From Bacillus massiliglaciei (GTDB taxonomy: Bacteria > Bacillota > Bacilli > Bacillales > DSM-1321), in the NCBI RefSeq assembly GCF_900098925.1, contig NZ_LT622359.1, positions 153,391 to 217,390 on the forward strand: 64,000 nucleotides of DNA, given 5' to 3'. Shown here piece after piece: positions 28,792 to 37,948 of this stretch. Position numbers and translations under genes: made by a program. The notes under the pieces are model-generated. The model saw nothing but the letters and a program-made list of their open reading frames with translations. It was not told the origin of the DNA and ran no database searches. Positions within the stretch are counted from its first letter, which is position 1, and every line of letters begins with the position of its first letter.

Positions 28792-29712
28792 ATGAAAAAA
28801 CTAACCGCAATCCTTATATCACTAACACTTTTACTTTTAAGTGCCTGCTCCATGGAACCCCCGGGATGGGCAAAGCCAGATAAAAAAGAGACTGTAAAAG
28901 ATATCAAAATTGGATTATCTGTTTCTACGCTGAATAACCCATTTTTCGTTTCTTTAAAGGATGGAGTGGTTCAAGAGGCCAAGAAACAGGGCATGTCAGT
29001 GAAAGTAGTCGATGCCCAAAACGACTCGGCTAAACAAATTAACGATGTGGAAGACTTAATTCAGCAGGGAGTCGATCTCTTGCTGATCAACCCAACGGAT
29101 TCTTCAGCGATTTCATCAGCTGTTCAATCAGCGAACAGCATTGGAATTCCGGTTATTACGCTGGATCGTTCAGCAGATAAAGGAAAAGTAGAAGCACTGG
29201 TGGCCTCCGATAATGTAAAAGGCGGAGAAATGGCTGCGGAATATATAGTGAAACAGATCGGCGAAAATGCCCAGGTGGCGGAACTGGAAGGGGTTCCGGG
29301 TGCTTCGGCAACTCGTGAAAGAGGAAAAGGATTCCATAATATCGCGGATTCAAAGCTAAAGGTAACCGCCAAGCAATCAGCAGACTTTGACCGGACAAAA
29401 GGGTTAACAGTTATGGAGAATATCATCCAGGCAAAGCCTGATATTCAAGCTGTATTTGCGCATAATGATGAAATGGCCCTGGGAGCCATTGAGGCGATCA
29501 ATAGTTCAGGGAAAGACATCATGGTTATCGGTTTTGACGGCAACGATGATGCCTTGAAAGCCATCGAGGCGGGAAATCTGGATGCAACGGTCGCCCAGCA
29601 GCCGCAATTAATCGGCAAACTTGCCGTGGATGCAGGCCGGGATGTAATACAAGGAAAGAAAGTTGAAAAAAATATCGCTGCACCGCTAAAGCTGGTGACT
29701 AAGGAAGAGTAA
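28792..29712 (+). CDS. rbsB: Ribose-binding lipoprotein RbsB
   Basis: 306 residues. Signal peptide with lipobox LLSAC, then the periplasmic-binding fold: IGLSVSTLNNPFFVSLKDG, DLLLINPTDSSAI, PVITLDRSAD, AHNDEMALGAIEAI and VIGFDGNDDAL. These are the usual ribose contact segments. It captures ribose outside the membrane and hands it to RbsC. A strong terminator follows. Confidence 0.95.
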   Translation: MKKLTAILISLTLLLLSACSMEPPGWAKPDKKETVKDIKIGLSVSTLNNPFFVSLKDGVVQEAKKQGMSVKVVDAQNDSAKQINDVEDLIQQGVDLLLINPTDSSAISSAVQSANSIGIPVITLDRSADKGKVEALVASDNVKGGEMAAEYIVKQIGENAQVAELEGVPGASATRERGKGFHNIADSKLKVTAKQSADFDRTKGLTVMENIIQAKPDIQAVFAHNDEMALGAIEAINSSGKDIMVIGFDGNDDALKAIEAGNLDATVAQQPQLIGKLAVDAGRDVIQGKKVEKNIAAPLKLVTKEE

Positions 29713-29719
29713 GAGGAAT

Positions 29720-29757
29720 AGAGGTTCGGAATGATTCATCATTCTGAACCTCTTTTT
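29720..29757 (+). terminator. Terminator of the ribose operon
   Basis: AGAGGTTCGGAATGAT / ATTCTGAACCTCT with a short loop and a TTTTT run, eight bases after the rbsB stop. Confidence 0.9.
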
Positions 29758-29917
29758 AGTTTGCAGGGAAACATATAAAATATCGAGACCTGACTAAGTA
29801 CCAGAAAATAAATCCACTGTGCAATTAAATCTATTAATCTCTTTACTTTTAGTAAATAAAAGAAAACAAAAGGAACGATTGAGAAAGAAAAATATACTTT
29901 TTATATACGAAACGAAA

Positions 29918-29946
29918 AAATCATGTAAGATTTTCTTACATGATTT
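29918..29946. terminator. Second terminator-like hairpin
   Basis: AAATCATGTAAGA / TCTTACATGATTT is a perfect 13-bp stem with a 3-base loop, flanked by an A run on the left and T-rich sequence on the right. It lies 100 bases upstream of the next lipoprotein gene and after no visible gene; it may be a leader attenuator or a backup terminator. Confidence 0.6.
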
Positions 29947-30049
29947 GTTTGTTATAAAGAAGAGGCTGATATACTTTTATAAAGTTTGAAAATTCAACCA
30001 ATTTCTACATTTTTAATATCGGTAGAAAAAATATTTGGGGGGAAATGGG

Positions 30050-31582
30050 ATGACAAAAATGAGAAAAGGTATTGGTTTGATGGTTGTAGTGGTTGCCCTG
30101 CTCTTATCGGCTTGCAATGGAGGAAGCAAAAGCAGTACTGCAAGTTCATCAGGAACGGGAAGCGGGGAGATTAACATATCCTTGAGTGCGGATCCTCCCA
30201 ACCTTGACCCAGCACGGTCGAGTGCACTGGTTGACAGGCAGGTTCAAAACAGCATTTTCGACAAGCTTTTTGATTTGGACCCTAAAGGCAACATCGTTCC
30301 CCTGCTGGTTGATAAATATGAAGTGACTGAAGATGGAAAAGAGTATACCTTCCATTTAAAAAAAGATATTAAATTCCAAGACGGGACAGATTTTAATGCC
30401 GAGGCGGTGAAGTTTAATCTGGACCGTTATCGTGCAGAAGGGACTAACCGAACAAGCGAATTACAATTTGTTCAAGATGTTGAAGCGGTGGACCCACTAA
30501 CGGTCAAAGTAAAACTGAGTAAAACGTTTTCCCCGTTCTTATCCATCCTTACTGATCGTTCCGGTATGATGGGGTCGCCGGCAGCGATTGAAAAAGAAGG
30601 AGATCAATTTGGCAACAATCCTGTCGGGACGGGTCCATTCGTTTTTGAAGAGCATGTAAAGGGGGATCATGTCTCATTGGTGAAAAACAAAGAGTATTGG
30701 AATGGCGAGCCGAAACTGGATAAGGTCACTTTCAAAATATTTACAAACGGTACTTCTGCAGTACAAAACTTGAAAACAGGAAAGCTTGACTTTATTGATG
30801 CTGTTCCAATTAAGGAAGCAAAAGCTTTGGAGAATGATCCAAACTTTTCGTTGATTGCCAAGTCGAGTATGGCCTACAGGGGCTTTTATCTAAATACGAC
30901 AAAAGCGCCTTTGGATAATAAATATTTGCGTGAGGCTGTGGCTGAGGCGGTAGACCGAAAGGCTATTGCGAAGGTGGCATTCGATAATTATGCTGAGCCA
31001 AATAATTCTCCTTTTTATCCTGGGAATTTAGCGTATGGCGATTCTGGTGAATTTAATCAGCCTGATACAAAAAAAGTGAAAGAACTGCTTAAAAAGGGAG
31101 GAAAACCAAACGGCTTCTCTTTCACAATGCAAATTGATACATCACCTGCTTCCGAAACAGTCGGCTCTGTCGTTCAAAGTATGCTTGAGAAGCAGGGAAT
31201 TAAAGTGAACCTTGAAAAAGTTGAGTTTGGAACATTGCTTGATAATGCTGATAAAGGGAACTTTGAGGGCTTGATGAATGGATGGTCAGGAAGACCAGAT
31301 CCCGACCAAAGCTTTTATGCCTTCGTAGTAACAGGTCAGAGCAATAACTATTCAAGGATTTCCAATAAAGAATTAGATCAGCTGGCGGAGGATGCAAGGA
31401 CAGAAATTGATCCTGAAAAACGAAAACAGCTTTACGATCAGGCAATGGAAATCGTACATGATGAAGCTGGTTATGTGTATCTTTACAGTGATTTCAATCG
31501 CTTCGGCTTATCGAAAAAAATTAAAGGATTCGTTTATAATTCAGATGGCATTATTCGAACTGCTGATTTAAGCAAGCAGTAA
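30050..31582 (+). CDS. Peptide-binding lipoprotein of a second ABC importer
   Basis: 510 residues from ATG at 30050 (GGGGGGAAATGGG upstream; an in-frame TTG at 30035 is less likely). The lipobox is LLLSAC near residue 20. Family 5 solute-binding features are SADPPNLDPARSSALVDRQVQNSIFDKLF, RTSELQFVQDVEAVDPLTVKVKL and DPEKRKQLYDQAMEIVHDEA. The close pattern is that of GsiB/DppA-type binding proteins. It is followed by two permeases, two ATPases and a gamma-glutamyltransferase, suggesting a gamma-glutamyl peptide or glutathione ligand (inference). Confidence 0.9.
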   Translation: MTKMRKGIGLMVVVVALLLSACNGGSKSSTASSSGTGSGEINISLSADPPNLDPARSSALVDRQVQNSIFDKLFDLDPKGNIVPLLVDKYEVTEDGKEYTFHLKKDIKFQDGTDFNAEAVKFNLDRYRAEGTNRTSELQFVQDVEAVDPLTVKVKLSKTFSPFLSILTDRSGMMGSPAAIEKEGDQFGNNPVGTGPFVFEEHVKGDHVSLVKNKEYWNGEPKLDKVTFKIFTNGTSAVQNLKTGKLDFIDAVPIKEAKALENDPNFSLIAKSSMAYRGFYLNTTKAPLDNKYLREAVAEAVDRKAIAKVAFDNYAEPNNSPFYPGNLAYGDSGEFNQPDTKKVKELLKKGGKPNGFSFTMQIDTSPASETVGSVVQSMLEKQGIKVNLEKVEFGTLLDNADKGNFEGLMNGWSGRPDPDQSFYAFVVTGQSNNYSRISNKELDQLAEDARTEIDPEKRKQLYDQAMEIVHDEAGYVYLYSDFNRFGLSKKIKGFVYNSDGIIRTADLSKQ

Positions 31583-31678
31583 TAAAGGAATGAAAATGGG
31601 CTGCGGTGTTTCTGGAAAAAGACGAGGCGCGGCAGCAGCCGGTTTAAAAAAACAGTCAATAAAAGAGAGGGGCCTGTC

Positions 31679-32635
31679 ATGAAATTTTTTGTAAGAAGAT
31701 TATTATTAACGATTCCAATTCTCTTTCTTGTATCAATTATGACATTCTCTCTCATTCATTTAATTCCGGGTGATCCTGCCCGAATGATCTTGGGGGAGGA
31801 TGCTACTGCAGAGGCTTACCAGCAGCTAAGACATGAACTTGGATTGGATCAGCCAATTATTGTGCAGTATTTTACGTGGATGGGAAATGTTCTGCAGGGA
31901 GACTTGGGAATGTCCATTACAGATCAAGTGCCAGTGATAGACTTAATTTTTCAACGGTTAGGGCCAACGATTGAATTGACAATCGGCACATTTATAGTGG
32001 CTTTGCTGATCGCTTTTCCGGCGGGTATTCTGTCAGCTGTTAAGAGAGGAACAGTGCTTGACTATACGAGTACTTTTACAGCTTTGGGCGGAATGAGCCT
32101 TCCGAACTTTTGGTTTGCCATGATGGCTATTATCTTCTTTTCTGTACAGTTGGGATGGTTTCCTTCCTCCGGGTATGTCTCTTTTTTCGAAAATCCGGCA
32201 CAGAATCTATTAGCAATGGTACTGCCATGCCTCACAACCGGTTTGCGTGAGGCTGGGGTCATTATGAGAATGCTACGTTCAACCTTGCTGGAAGTTGTGA
32301 ATATGGACTTTGTGCGTACTGCCCGGGCGAAGGGGTTAAATGAGACGGCGACAATTTTGGGCCATGTGCTGAGGAATGCTATGATTCCTGTCATCACTAC
32401 GTCCGGGATTATGATTGCTGGCTTGCTCGGCGGGCTTGTTGTGACGGAATCAGTTTTTTCCATTCCGGGTTTTGGGCGCCTGATTATTGAGTCGGTATTT
32501 AAAAGAGACTACGTCACAGTCCAAGGAGCCATTTTATTTACAGCTCTTCTGGTAGTATTGGTCAATCTCGCAGTTGATCTACTGTATGCCATAGTGGATC
32601 CTAGAATAAAAGCAGGGCAGGTGGCGGCTAAATGA
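31679..32635 (+). CDS. Peptide/glutathione-type ABC transporter permease (GsiC/DppB type)
   Basis: 318 residues. Helix 1 RLLLTIPILFLVSIMTFSLIHLIPGDPA with the class motif, coupling loop NMDFVRTARAKGLNE and C-terminus YAIVDPRIKAG. RBS AGAGAGGGG. It overlaps the next permease by four bases. About 100 bases separate it from the binding protein, with no terminator. Confidence 0.91.
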   Translation: MKFFVRRLLLTIPILFLVSIMTFSLIHLIPGDPARMILGEDATAEAYQQLRHELGLDQPIIVQYFTWMGNVLQGDLGMSITDQVPVIDLIFQRLGPTIELTIGTFIVALLIAFPAGILSAVKRGTVLDYTSTFTALGGMSLPNFWFAMMAIIFFSVQLGWFPSSGYVSFFENPAQNLLAMVLPCLTTGLREAGVIMRMLRSTLLEVVNMDFVRTARAKGLNETATILGHVLRNAMIPVITTSGIMIAGLLGGLVVTESVFSIPGFGRLIIESVFKRDYVTVQGAILFTALLVVLVNLAVDLLYAIVDPRIKAGQVAAK

Positions 32636-33462
32636 AGGCATTTAAAAAGTTTATGAGAACCGGCTTCGGCCCTGCAGGCGGAATGGTCATTTTGGCACTG
32701 ATTATTGTAGCGGTTTTTGCCAAAGAAATTGCCCCGTTTAATCAAAATTTGCAGAATTACGACAGTATACTGCTCCCTCCCAGCTCTGTACATCTTTTTG
32801 GGACAGATGATTTAGGAAGGGACATTTTTTCTCGAGTTATTTATGGAGCCCAAATATCAATTAAGGCAGCCTTTGTTGCTGTTGGAATCGCAGTTGCAAT
32901 TGGGGTGCCAATTGGTCTTTTAGCCGGATATTTTGGTGGGTTTTGGGATGAATGGATCGTGATGAGAGCGGTTGATGCAATTCAGGCTTTCCCTTTTTTG
33001 ATCTTGGCGCTTGCGATTGCGGCGGTAATGGGGTCTGGTTTTGGAAATGCGATGATCGCGATTGGAATCGGATTTATTCCTTCGTTTATTCGAATTACCC
33101 GCGGACAGGTTATTCAGTTGAAAAATATGGATTATGTCCTTGCCGCAAAGGCGACTGGAGTAAAGGATCTTTATATTATTTTTAGCCATATTCTGCCGAA
33201 TGCCTTAAATCCAATTTTAATCCAAACAACGCTGGCAATGGCTTCAAGCGTGCTGGCAGAAGCAACTTTATCTTATTTGGGCATTGGTGTCCAGCCTCCG
33301 ACGCCTTCATGGGGCAGTATGCTTAATCAAGCCCAAACTTTATTAACAAGCGCTCCGTATGTAGCGTTGTTCCCGGGAATTGCTATTTTCATAGTGGTCT
33401 TAGGATTTAATTTATTCGGAGACGGGCTGCAGCAGGCGTTGGATCCTCGAATTAAAAAATAA
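32632..33462 (+). CDS. Peptide/glutathione-type ABC transporter permease (GsiD/DppC type)
   Basis: 276 residues, shorter than many DppC proteins because the N-terminal tail is brief. HLFGTDDLGRDIFSRVIYGA is the class hallmark; the coupling loop is DYVLAAKATGVKDLYI and the end is GDGLQQALDPRIKK. Overlap with the upstream gene (ATGA) implies coupling. Confidence 0.91.
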   Translation: MKAFKKFMRTGFGPAGGMVILALIIVAVFAKEIAPFNQNLQNYDSILLPPSSVHLFGTDDLGRDIFSRVIYGAQISIKAAFVAVGIAVAIGVPIGLLAGYFGGFWDEWIVMRAVDAIQAFPFLILALAIAAVMGSGFGNAMIAIGIGFIPSFIRITRGQVIQLKNMDYVLAAKATGVKDLYIIFSHILPNALNPILIQTTLAMASSVLAEATLSYLGIGVQPPTPSWGSMLNQAQTLLTSAPYVALFPGIAIFIVVLGFNLFGDGLQQALDPRIKK

Positions 33463-33489
33463 TGAATGGCAGGGAGAGGGGGAACGGCT

Positions 33490-34497
33490 TTGGAAACTAT
33501 TTTAGAAGTAGAAAATTTGAAAACAAAATTCAAAACGGAAAATGGCATTATTGCAGTTGTAGACGGTGTTGATTTTCATGTTAAGGCAGGAGAGACACTG
33601 GGGATTGTTGGAGAATCGGGGTGCGGTAAAAGTGTAACTAGCCTGTCAATCATGAGACTTTTGCCGGGAAATAGCCAGAATGATGGAACGATCAGGTTTA
33701 AAGGGAAAGACCTTCTTTCCCTTTCCGATAAAGAAATGCAAAAGGTAAGAGGGAATGAGATCGGAATGATTTTTCAAGAGCCGATGACCTCTCTGAACCC
33801 TTTGCATACAATTGGCAAACAAATTGAGGAGCCGATTAAAAAGCATACGAAATCATCAAAACATGAATTAAAAGAAAGGGCCATTCAATTATTGAAGGCA
33901 GTTGGCATGCCGAGAGCTGAAGAAATTTATCGTGAGTATCCCCATAACCTGTCGGGTGGAATGAGGCAGCGGGTGATGATTGCGATTGCCATGGCATGCA
34001 ACCCAAAATTGATTATTGCTGATGAGCCGACCACTGCTTTGGATGTGACGATTCAGGCCCAAATACTTGAACTGATGAGGGATGTTAAAGAACGAACAGG
34101 AACAAGTATCATGCTGATTACGCATGATTTAGGAGTGGTTTCCGAAATGTGTGACCGTGTGATTGTAATGTATGCTGGACAAGTAGTGGAAGAAATGATG
34201 GTAGAAGAGCTTTTTGAACATTCTAAGCATCCTTACACTATGGGGCTGATTGAATCCATTCCCGATATCGAGGAAGAAAAAGAATATCTATATACAATTG
34301 CCGGTTCTGTGCCTTTGCCTAATCAAATGCCAGAAGGGTGTCGTTTTGCGCCCAGGTGCCCGGATGCGATGTCTATCTGTGAACAGCAGCAGCCTGATCT
34401 TGTAGCTGTTGGTAAAAAACATAAGTGTCGATGCTGGATTTATCAAGATGTAAAGGAGGATTCCAATGAGCAGCTCCAAGCCTCTTCTCGAAATTAA
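33490..34497 (+). CDS. Peptide ABC transporter ATP-binding protein (OppD type)
   Basis: 335 residues from TTG at 33490, chosen because GGGAGAGGGGG lies just upstream and the product then begins [11 protein letters not shown] as in homologues; the longer ATG at 33466 lacks an RBS. Walker A GESGCGKS, signature LSGGMRQR, Walker [19 protein letters not shown]. The C-terminal Cys segment is [14 protein letters not shown]. It overlaps the second ATPase by 32 bases. Confidence 0.9.
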   Translation: METILEVENLKTKFKTENGIIAVVDGVDFHVKAGETLGIVGESGCGKSVTSLSIMRLLPGNSQNDGTIRFKGKDLLSLSDKEMQKVRGNEIGMIFQEPMTSLNPLHTIGKQIEEPIKKHTKSSKHELKERAIQLLKAVGMPRAEEIYREYPHNLSGGMRQRVMIAIAMACNPKLIIADEPTTALDVTIQAQILELMRDVKERTGTSIMLITHDLGVVSEMCDRVIVMYAGQVVEEMMVEELFEHSKHPYTMGLIESIPDIEEEKEYLYTIAGSVPLPNQMPEGCRFAPRCPDAMSICEQQQPDLVAVGKKHKCRCWIYQDVKEDSNEQLQASSRN

Positions 34498-35476
34498 AGG
34501 ACTGACGAAATATTTTCCGATTCGCAGCGGTGTTTTTAATAAAAAGACGGGTGATGTGAAAGCTGTGGATGGCGTGACGTTAACCGTTTATGAAGGAGAA
34601 ACAGTTGGGATCGTTGGAGAATCTGGATGCGGAAAATCAACCACCGGTAAAACTATTCTAAGACTCTTAGAGCCAACTGACGGGCAGATCCTTTTTGAGG
34701 GGGAGGACCTTGCCAAACTCTCTGCCGAACAAATGCGCAGAAAGCGGAAGGATATCCAAATGGTCTTCCAAGATCCATACGCGTCGTTAAATCCCCGTAA
34801 GACAATCCGCCAAATTTTAATGGAACCCCTTAAAGTCCATAAGATTGGGGAATCCAAGCAGGAAAGGAATATAATGATCCATCATATCATTGAAAAGGTT
34901 GGGCTAAGAAAAGAGCATCTTGACCGACATCCCCATGATTTCTCGGGCGGACAAAGGCAAAGAATCGGCATCGCCCGCGCGTTAATCGTCAAACCAAAAA
35001 TCATTATTGCCGATGAACCGGTATCAGCCCTTGATGTATCCATCCAATCCCAAATTTTAAATCTATTAAAGGATTTAAAAAAGGAATTTAATCTGACCTT
35101 AATTTTTATTTCCCATGATTTATCCGTCGTTAAGCATCTATGCAATAAGGTCTGTGTCATGTATTTAGGCAAAACTGTCGAAATGGCGGACAAACAAACG
35201 CTCTTTGAATATCCTAAGCATCCGTATACTCAAGCGCTTCTGTCGGCTGTGCCAACGATTCACAAAAATCGGAAAAAAGAAAGGATTGTCCTTAAAGGAA
35301 ATTTGCCAAGTCCTGCTGATCCGCCGCCTGGATGTTCTTTCCAGACAAGATGTCCGTATGCTGCAGATGAGTGCCGCAGCGTAGCACCTGCCCTTTCGGA
35401 AGTTGAACAGGGCCATGCGGTTTCCTGCCTTCGGATTCATGAACTTACTACGGCTTTATCCATGCAGGCAAACTAA
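34466..35476 (+). CDS. Peptide ABC transporter ATP-binding protein (OppF type)
   Basis: 336 residues, Walker [46 protein letters not shown]. The N-terminal KYFPIRSGVFNKKTGDVKAVDGV is typical of OppF. The Cys segment CSFQTRCPYAADEC closes the C-terminal extension. RBS AAAGGAGG inside the upstream gene. Confidence 0.91.
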   Translation: MSSSKPLLEIKGLTKYFPIRSGVFNKKTGDVKAVDGVTLTVYEGETVGIVGESGCGKSTTGKTILRLLEPTDGQILFEGEDLAKLSAEQMRRKRKDIQMVFQDPYASLNPRKTIRQILMEPLKVHKIGESKQERNIMIHHIIEKVGLRKEHLDRHPHDFSGGQRQRIGIARALIVKPKIIIADEPVSALDVSIQSQILNLLKDLKKEFNLTLIFISHDLSVVKHLCNKVCVMYLGKTVEMADKQTLFEYPKHPYTQALLSAVPTIHKNRKKERIVLKGNLPSPADPPPGCSFQTRCPYAADECRSVAPALSEVEQGHAVSCLRIHELTTALSMQAN

Positions 35477-35509
35477 GAGTTTACTATGTGAAAATAGGAG
35501 GAAAAACGG

Positions 35510-37147
35510 ATGATTGTCTCAGAAAAGAGTAAGGCTGAACAGGTATACGATGCACTTTATTACCCTTATTCGTCTAGGAGGAATACGGTTTATGCCCAAA
35601 AAGGAATGGTGGCCACTTCACAGCCATTAGCCGCTCAAGCAGGACTGGATATATTAAAAATAGGAGGAAATGCGATAGATGCAGCTATTGCGACTGCAGC
35701 CTGCCTTACTGTGGTAGAACCGACCTCTAATGGAATCGGCGGAGATGCATTTGCAATTGTTTGGGCAAACGGAGAGCTGCATGGATTAAATGCAAGCGGC
35801 CCTTCTCCTGAAGGTATCTCTATTGAGGCTGTAAAAGGCTCGGGACATAAGGAGATGCCTGTGCATGGTTTAACACCGGTAACAGTTCCGGGGGCGCCGG
35901 CAGCGTGGGCGGAGCTTTCCAGGCGGTATGGTCGTCTGCCTTTAACTGACGTGTTAAAGCCTGCCATTCAATATGCAAGGGAGGGGTTCCCGATATCCCC
36001 AACTACCGGATATTTTTGGGGAAAGGCTTACCAAACATATAAGGAAACGCTACAGGGGGATGTGTTTCAAGGATGGTTTGAAACATTTGCTCCGGAAGGA
36101 AGGGCGCCGCAAATCGGGGAAGTTTGGAAATCTGAGGGACATGCCAAAACCTTTCAATCCATCGCGGAGACCAATGCAGAATCCTTTTATAATGGAGATA
36201 TAGCAGAACAAATTGATGCTTTTTCGAGAAAATATGGCGGGTATTTACGAAAGGAAGATTTGTCTGCCTTTTCCCCGGAGTGGGTTAAACCGATTTCTGT
36301 GAACTATAAAGGACATGATATTTGGGAGATTCCGCCGAATGGTCAAGGATTAGTTGCTTTAATGGCCCTAAATATCTTAAAAGAAGATTATTTTTCCGAA
36401 AAGGACAGCCCTGAAACCTATCATATGCAAATTGAGGCAATGAAACTTGCTTTTACGGATGGCCTTCAATACATTACCCAAGAAGATAAAATGAGCAAGA
36501 CAGTGGAAGAATTATTGTCCGATGATTATGCGCGGGCAAGACGGGATCTAATCGGATCAGAAGCGCTTGAGCCAGCGCCGGGTGACCCGCCGAAAGGTGG
36601 AACTGTCTATTTGGCAGCTGCCGATGAGGAAGGGAATATGATTTCTTTTATCCAAAGCAACTATATGGGCTTCGGTTCAGGGGTTGTGGTTCCAGGAACA
36701 GGGATTTCTCTGCAAAACAGAGGGCATGGATTCAAATTGGATCCTGAGCATGAAAATGCATTGGAACCTAATAAAAAGACCTACCATACGATCATTCCGG
36801 GATTTATCACGAAAAACGGACAGCCAGTCGGCCCGTTTGGGGTGATGGGAGGATTCATGCAGCCTCAAGGCCATCTTCAGGTCGCCATGAATATGATTGA
36901 TTTTTCATTAAATCCGCAAGCGGCATTGGATGCACCGCGCTGGCAATGGGTGAGCGGCAAGAGTGTTCAAATTGAGCCCTCCGTTCCTGATCACATTGCC
37001 CAGGCGTTAGCGAGAAAAGGCCATCAGGTTATAAGGGCGCTTGATTCCGGCTCGTTTGGAAGAGGGCAGATTATCATCCGCGGGGAAAATGAGGTTCTGG
37101 CAGGCGGTACAGAGCCTAGAACAGATGGATGTGTTGCAGCATGGTAA
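35510..37147 (+). CDS. Gamma-glutamyltransferase family protein (YwrD-like)
   Basis: 545 residues, no signal peptide, so cytosolic. Ntn-hydrolase family: MVATSQPLAAQAGLDILKIGGNAIDAAIA and the substrate-binding GIGGDAF are in the N-terminal half. The self-cleavage and catalytic Thr is probably Thr365 in GGTVYLAAADEEGN. The following FIQSNYMGFGSGVVVPGTGISLQNRG is typical of the YwrD branch. It should hydrolyse or transfer gamma-glutamyl groups of imported peptides. It is the last gene of the importer operon (33 bases after oppF-like, RBS AGGAGG), and the terminator at 37165 follows. Confidence 0.88.
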   Translation: MIVSEKSKAEQVYDALYYPYSSRRNTVYAQKGMVATSQPLAAQAGLDILKIGGNAIDAAIATAACLTVVEPTSNGIGGDAFAIVWANGELHGLNASGPSPEGISIEAVKGSGHKEMPVHGLTPVTVPGAPAAWAELSRRYGRLPLTDVLKPAIQYAREGFPISPTTGYFWGKAYQTYKETLQGDVFQGWFETFAPEGRAPQIGEVWKSEGHAKTFQSIAETNAESFYNGDIAEQIDAFSRKYGGYLRKEDLSAFSPEWVKPISVNYKGHDIWEIPPNGQGLVALMALNILKEDYFSEKDSPETYHMQIEAMKLAFTDGLQYITQEDKMSKTVEELLSDDYARARRDLIGSEALEPAPGDPPKGGTVYLAAADEEGNMISFIQSNYMGFGSGVVVPGTGISLQNRGHGFKLDPEHENALEPNKKTYHTIIPGFITKNGQPVGPFGVMGGFMQPQGHLQVAMNMIDFSLNPQAALDAPRWQWVSGKSVQIEPSVPDHIAQALARKGHQVIRALDSGSFGRGQIIIRGENEVLAGGTEPRTDGCVAAW

Positions 37148-37164
37148 GACAATAGAAATGAAGG

Positions 37165-37195
37165 GCCATTCTTTAAAGAGAAGAATGGCTTTTTA
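37165..37195 (+). terminator. Terminator of the second peptide operon
   Basis: GCCATTCTT / AAGAATGGC around TAAAGAG, followed by TTTTTATTTT, 17 bases after the gamma-glutamyltransferase stop. Confidence 0.9.
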
Positions 37196-37409
37196 TTTTC
37201 TTGCCTTTAGTAATTTTAAAATAGATTGTAATAACCTGAGTAGGATGAAGAAAAGAAAATAAATTATGATGGATAGCCTTATGTTTATATCAATGATTTA
37301 TATGTGTAAGACTTATAGAATATCGTAGAATAGCCAGAAGCTTCATGTCCTTCTGCCAATGTTTTTTTCAGGGCGAATTTTGGTGATATCACGCTAATAA
37401 TGGGGATTA

Positions 37410-37577
37410 ATGTATGATATGACTAATTATTTTGTGGGCATTATGGTAATTATAGCAATAGTAGTATGGATTGTGGCCTCTCAAGAACTTATGAAATCTT
37501 CGAAAGAGCAGGATGGAAGGAAAATCGTACTATTATCTGCAGGCACCTTATTGACACTCATATTGACTATCTCATAG
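37410..37577 (+). CDS. Predicted small membrane protein (55 residues)
   Basis: ATG at 37410 with a GGGG stretch upstream opens a 55-codon frame ending in TAG at 37575. It encodes an N-terminal hydrophobic segment (FVGIMVIIAIVVWIVAS), a polar loop ELMKSSKEQDGRK and a second hydrophobic segment (IVLLSAGTLLTLILTI), a typical two-helix hairpin. A hairpin terminator is found about 115 bases later. No homologue is recognised; it could be a spurious frame, but the composition is not random. Confidence 0.5.
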   Translation: MYDMTNYFVGIMVIIAIVVWIVASQELMKSSKEQDGRKIVLLSAGTLLTLILTIS

Positions 37578-37691
37578 TTTCAAACTATCGAGGTTTAAAA
37601 TGAGATGAAAGGTCTGCAGCTGGATCATTTGTCAGAGGAGAAGGAGCAAGAATATCCTCTGAAAACAAACTCCCAGAACTCGTGTAGTCTC

Positions 37692-37726
37692 AATCATTCT
37701 TTTCAAAAGGAAAGAATGATTTTTTA
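37692..37726 (+). terminator. Rho-independent terminator
   Basis: ATCATTCTTTT / AAAGAATGAT followed by TTTTTTA; it would end the small membrane protein transcript. Confidence 0.78.
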
Positions 37727-37863
37727 TGTGAGAAAATAAATCGAAAAATGTAAGGTTCTTCAAAGAGGATAAGAATTACCTTGCATTTAGTAATGAAAAA
37801 TGCAAGATTGCGATCTATTTGATTGATGAAAATTAAGAACGGTTGCGATGTGTATAAAAACAA

Positions 37864-37880
37864 TGTTAGATAATCTAACA
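37864..37880. promoter_or_regulatory. Perfect 17-base palindrome, probable operator
   Basis: TGTTAGAT-A-ATCTAACA, 68 bases before the MFS start. The form resembles GntR-family operators, but no such regulator is nearby. Confidence 0.5.
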
Positions 37881-37948
37881 CGATTGCTTATTTCCGAACA
37901 ATTAGGTGATAGAATAACCTTAAAATTCAGAAAATAGGAGAAGTTATT

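Larger units (their letters stand above)
29713..30049. other. Intergenic region between the ribose and second peptide operons
   Basis: 337 bases, AT-rich. It carries the rbs terminator (29720) and a second hairpin (29918). No reading frame and no recognised riboswitch is seen in between. Confidence 0.4.
37578..37948. other. Intergenic region upstream of the MFS gene
   Basis: 371 bases. It contains a CAGAGGA...TCCTCTG hairpin near 37640-37665, the terminator at 37692 and the palindrome at 37864. No further gene is supported. Confidence 0.4.

Noticed and set aside
37580..37736. Short frame beginning MKGLQLDHLSEEKEQ
   Set aside because: It reads through a clear terminator hairpin and has no hydrophobic or domain pattern.
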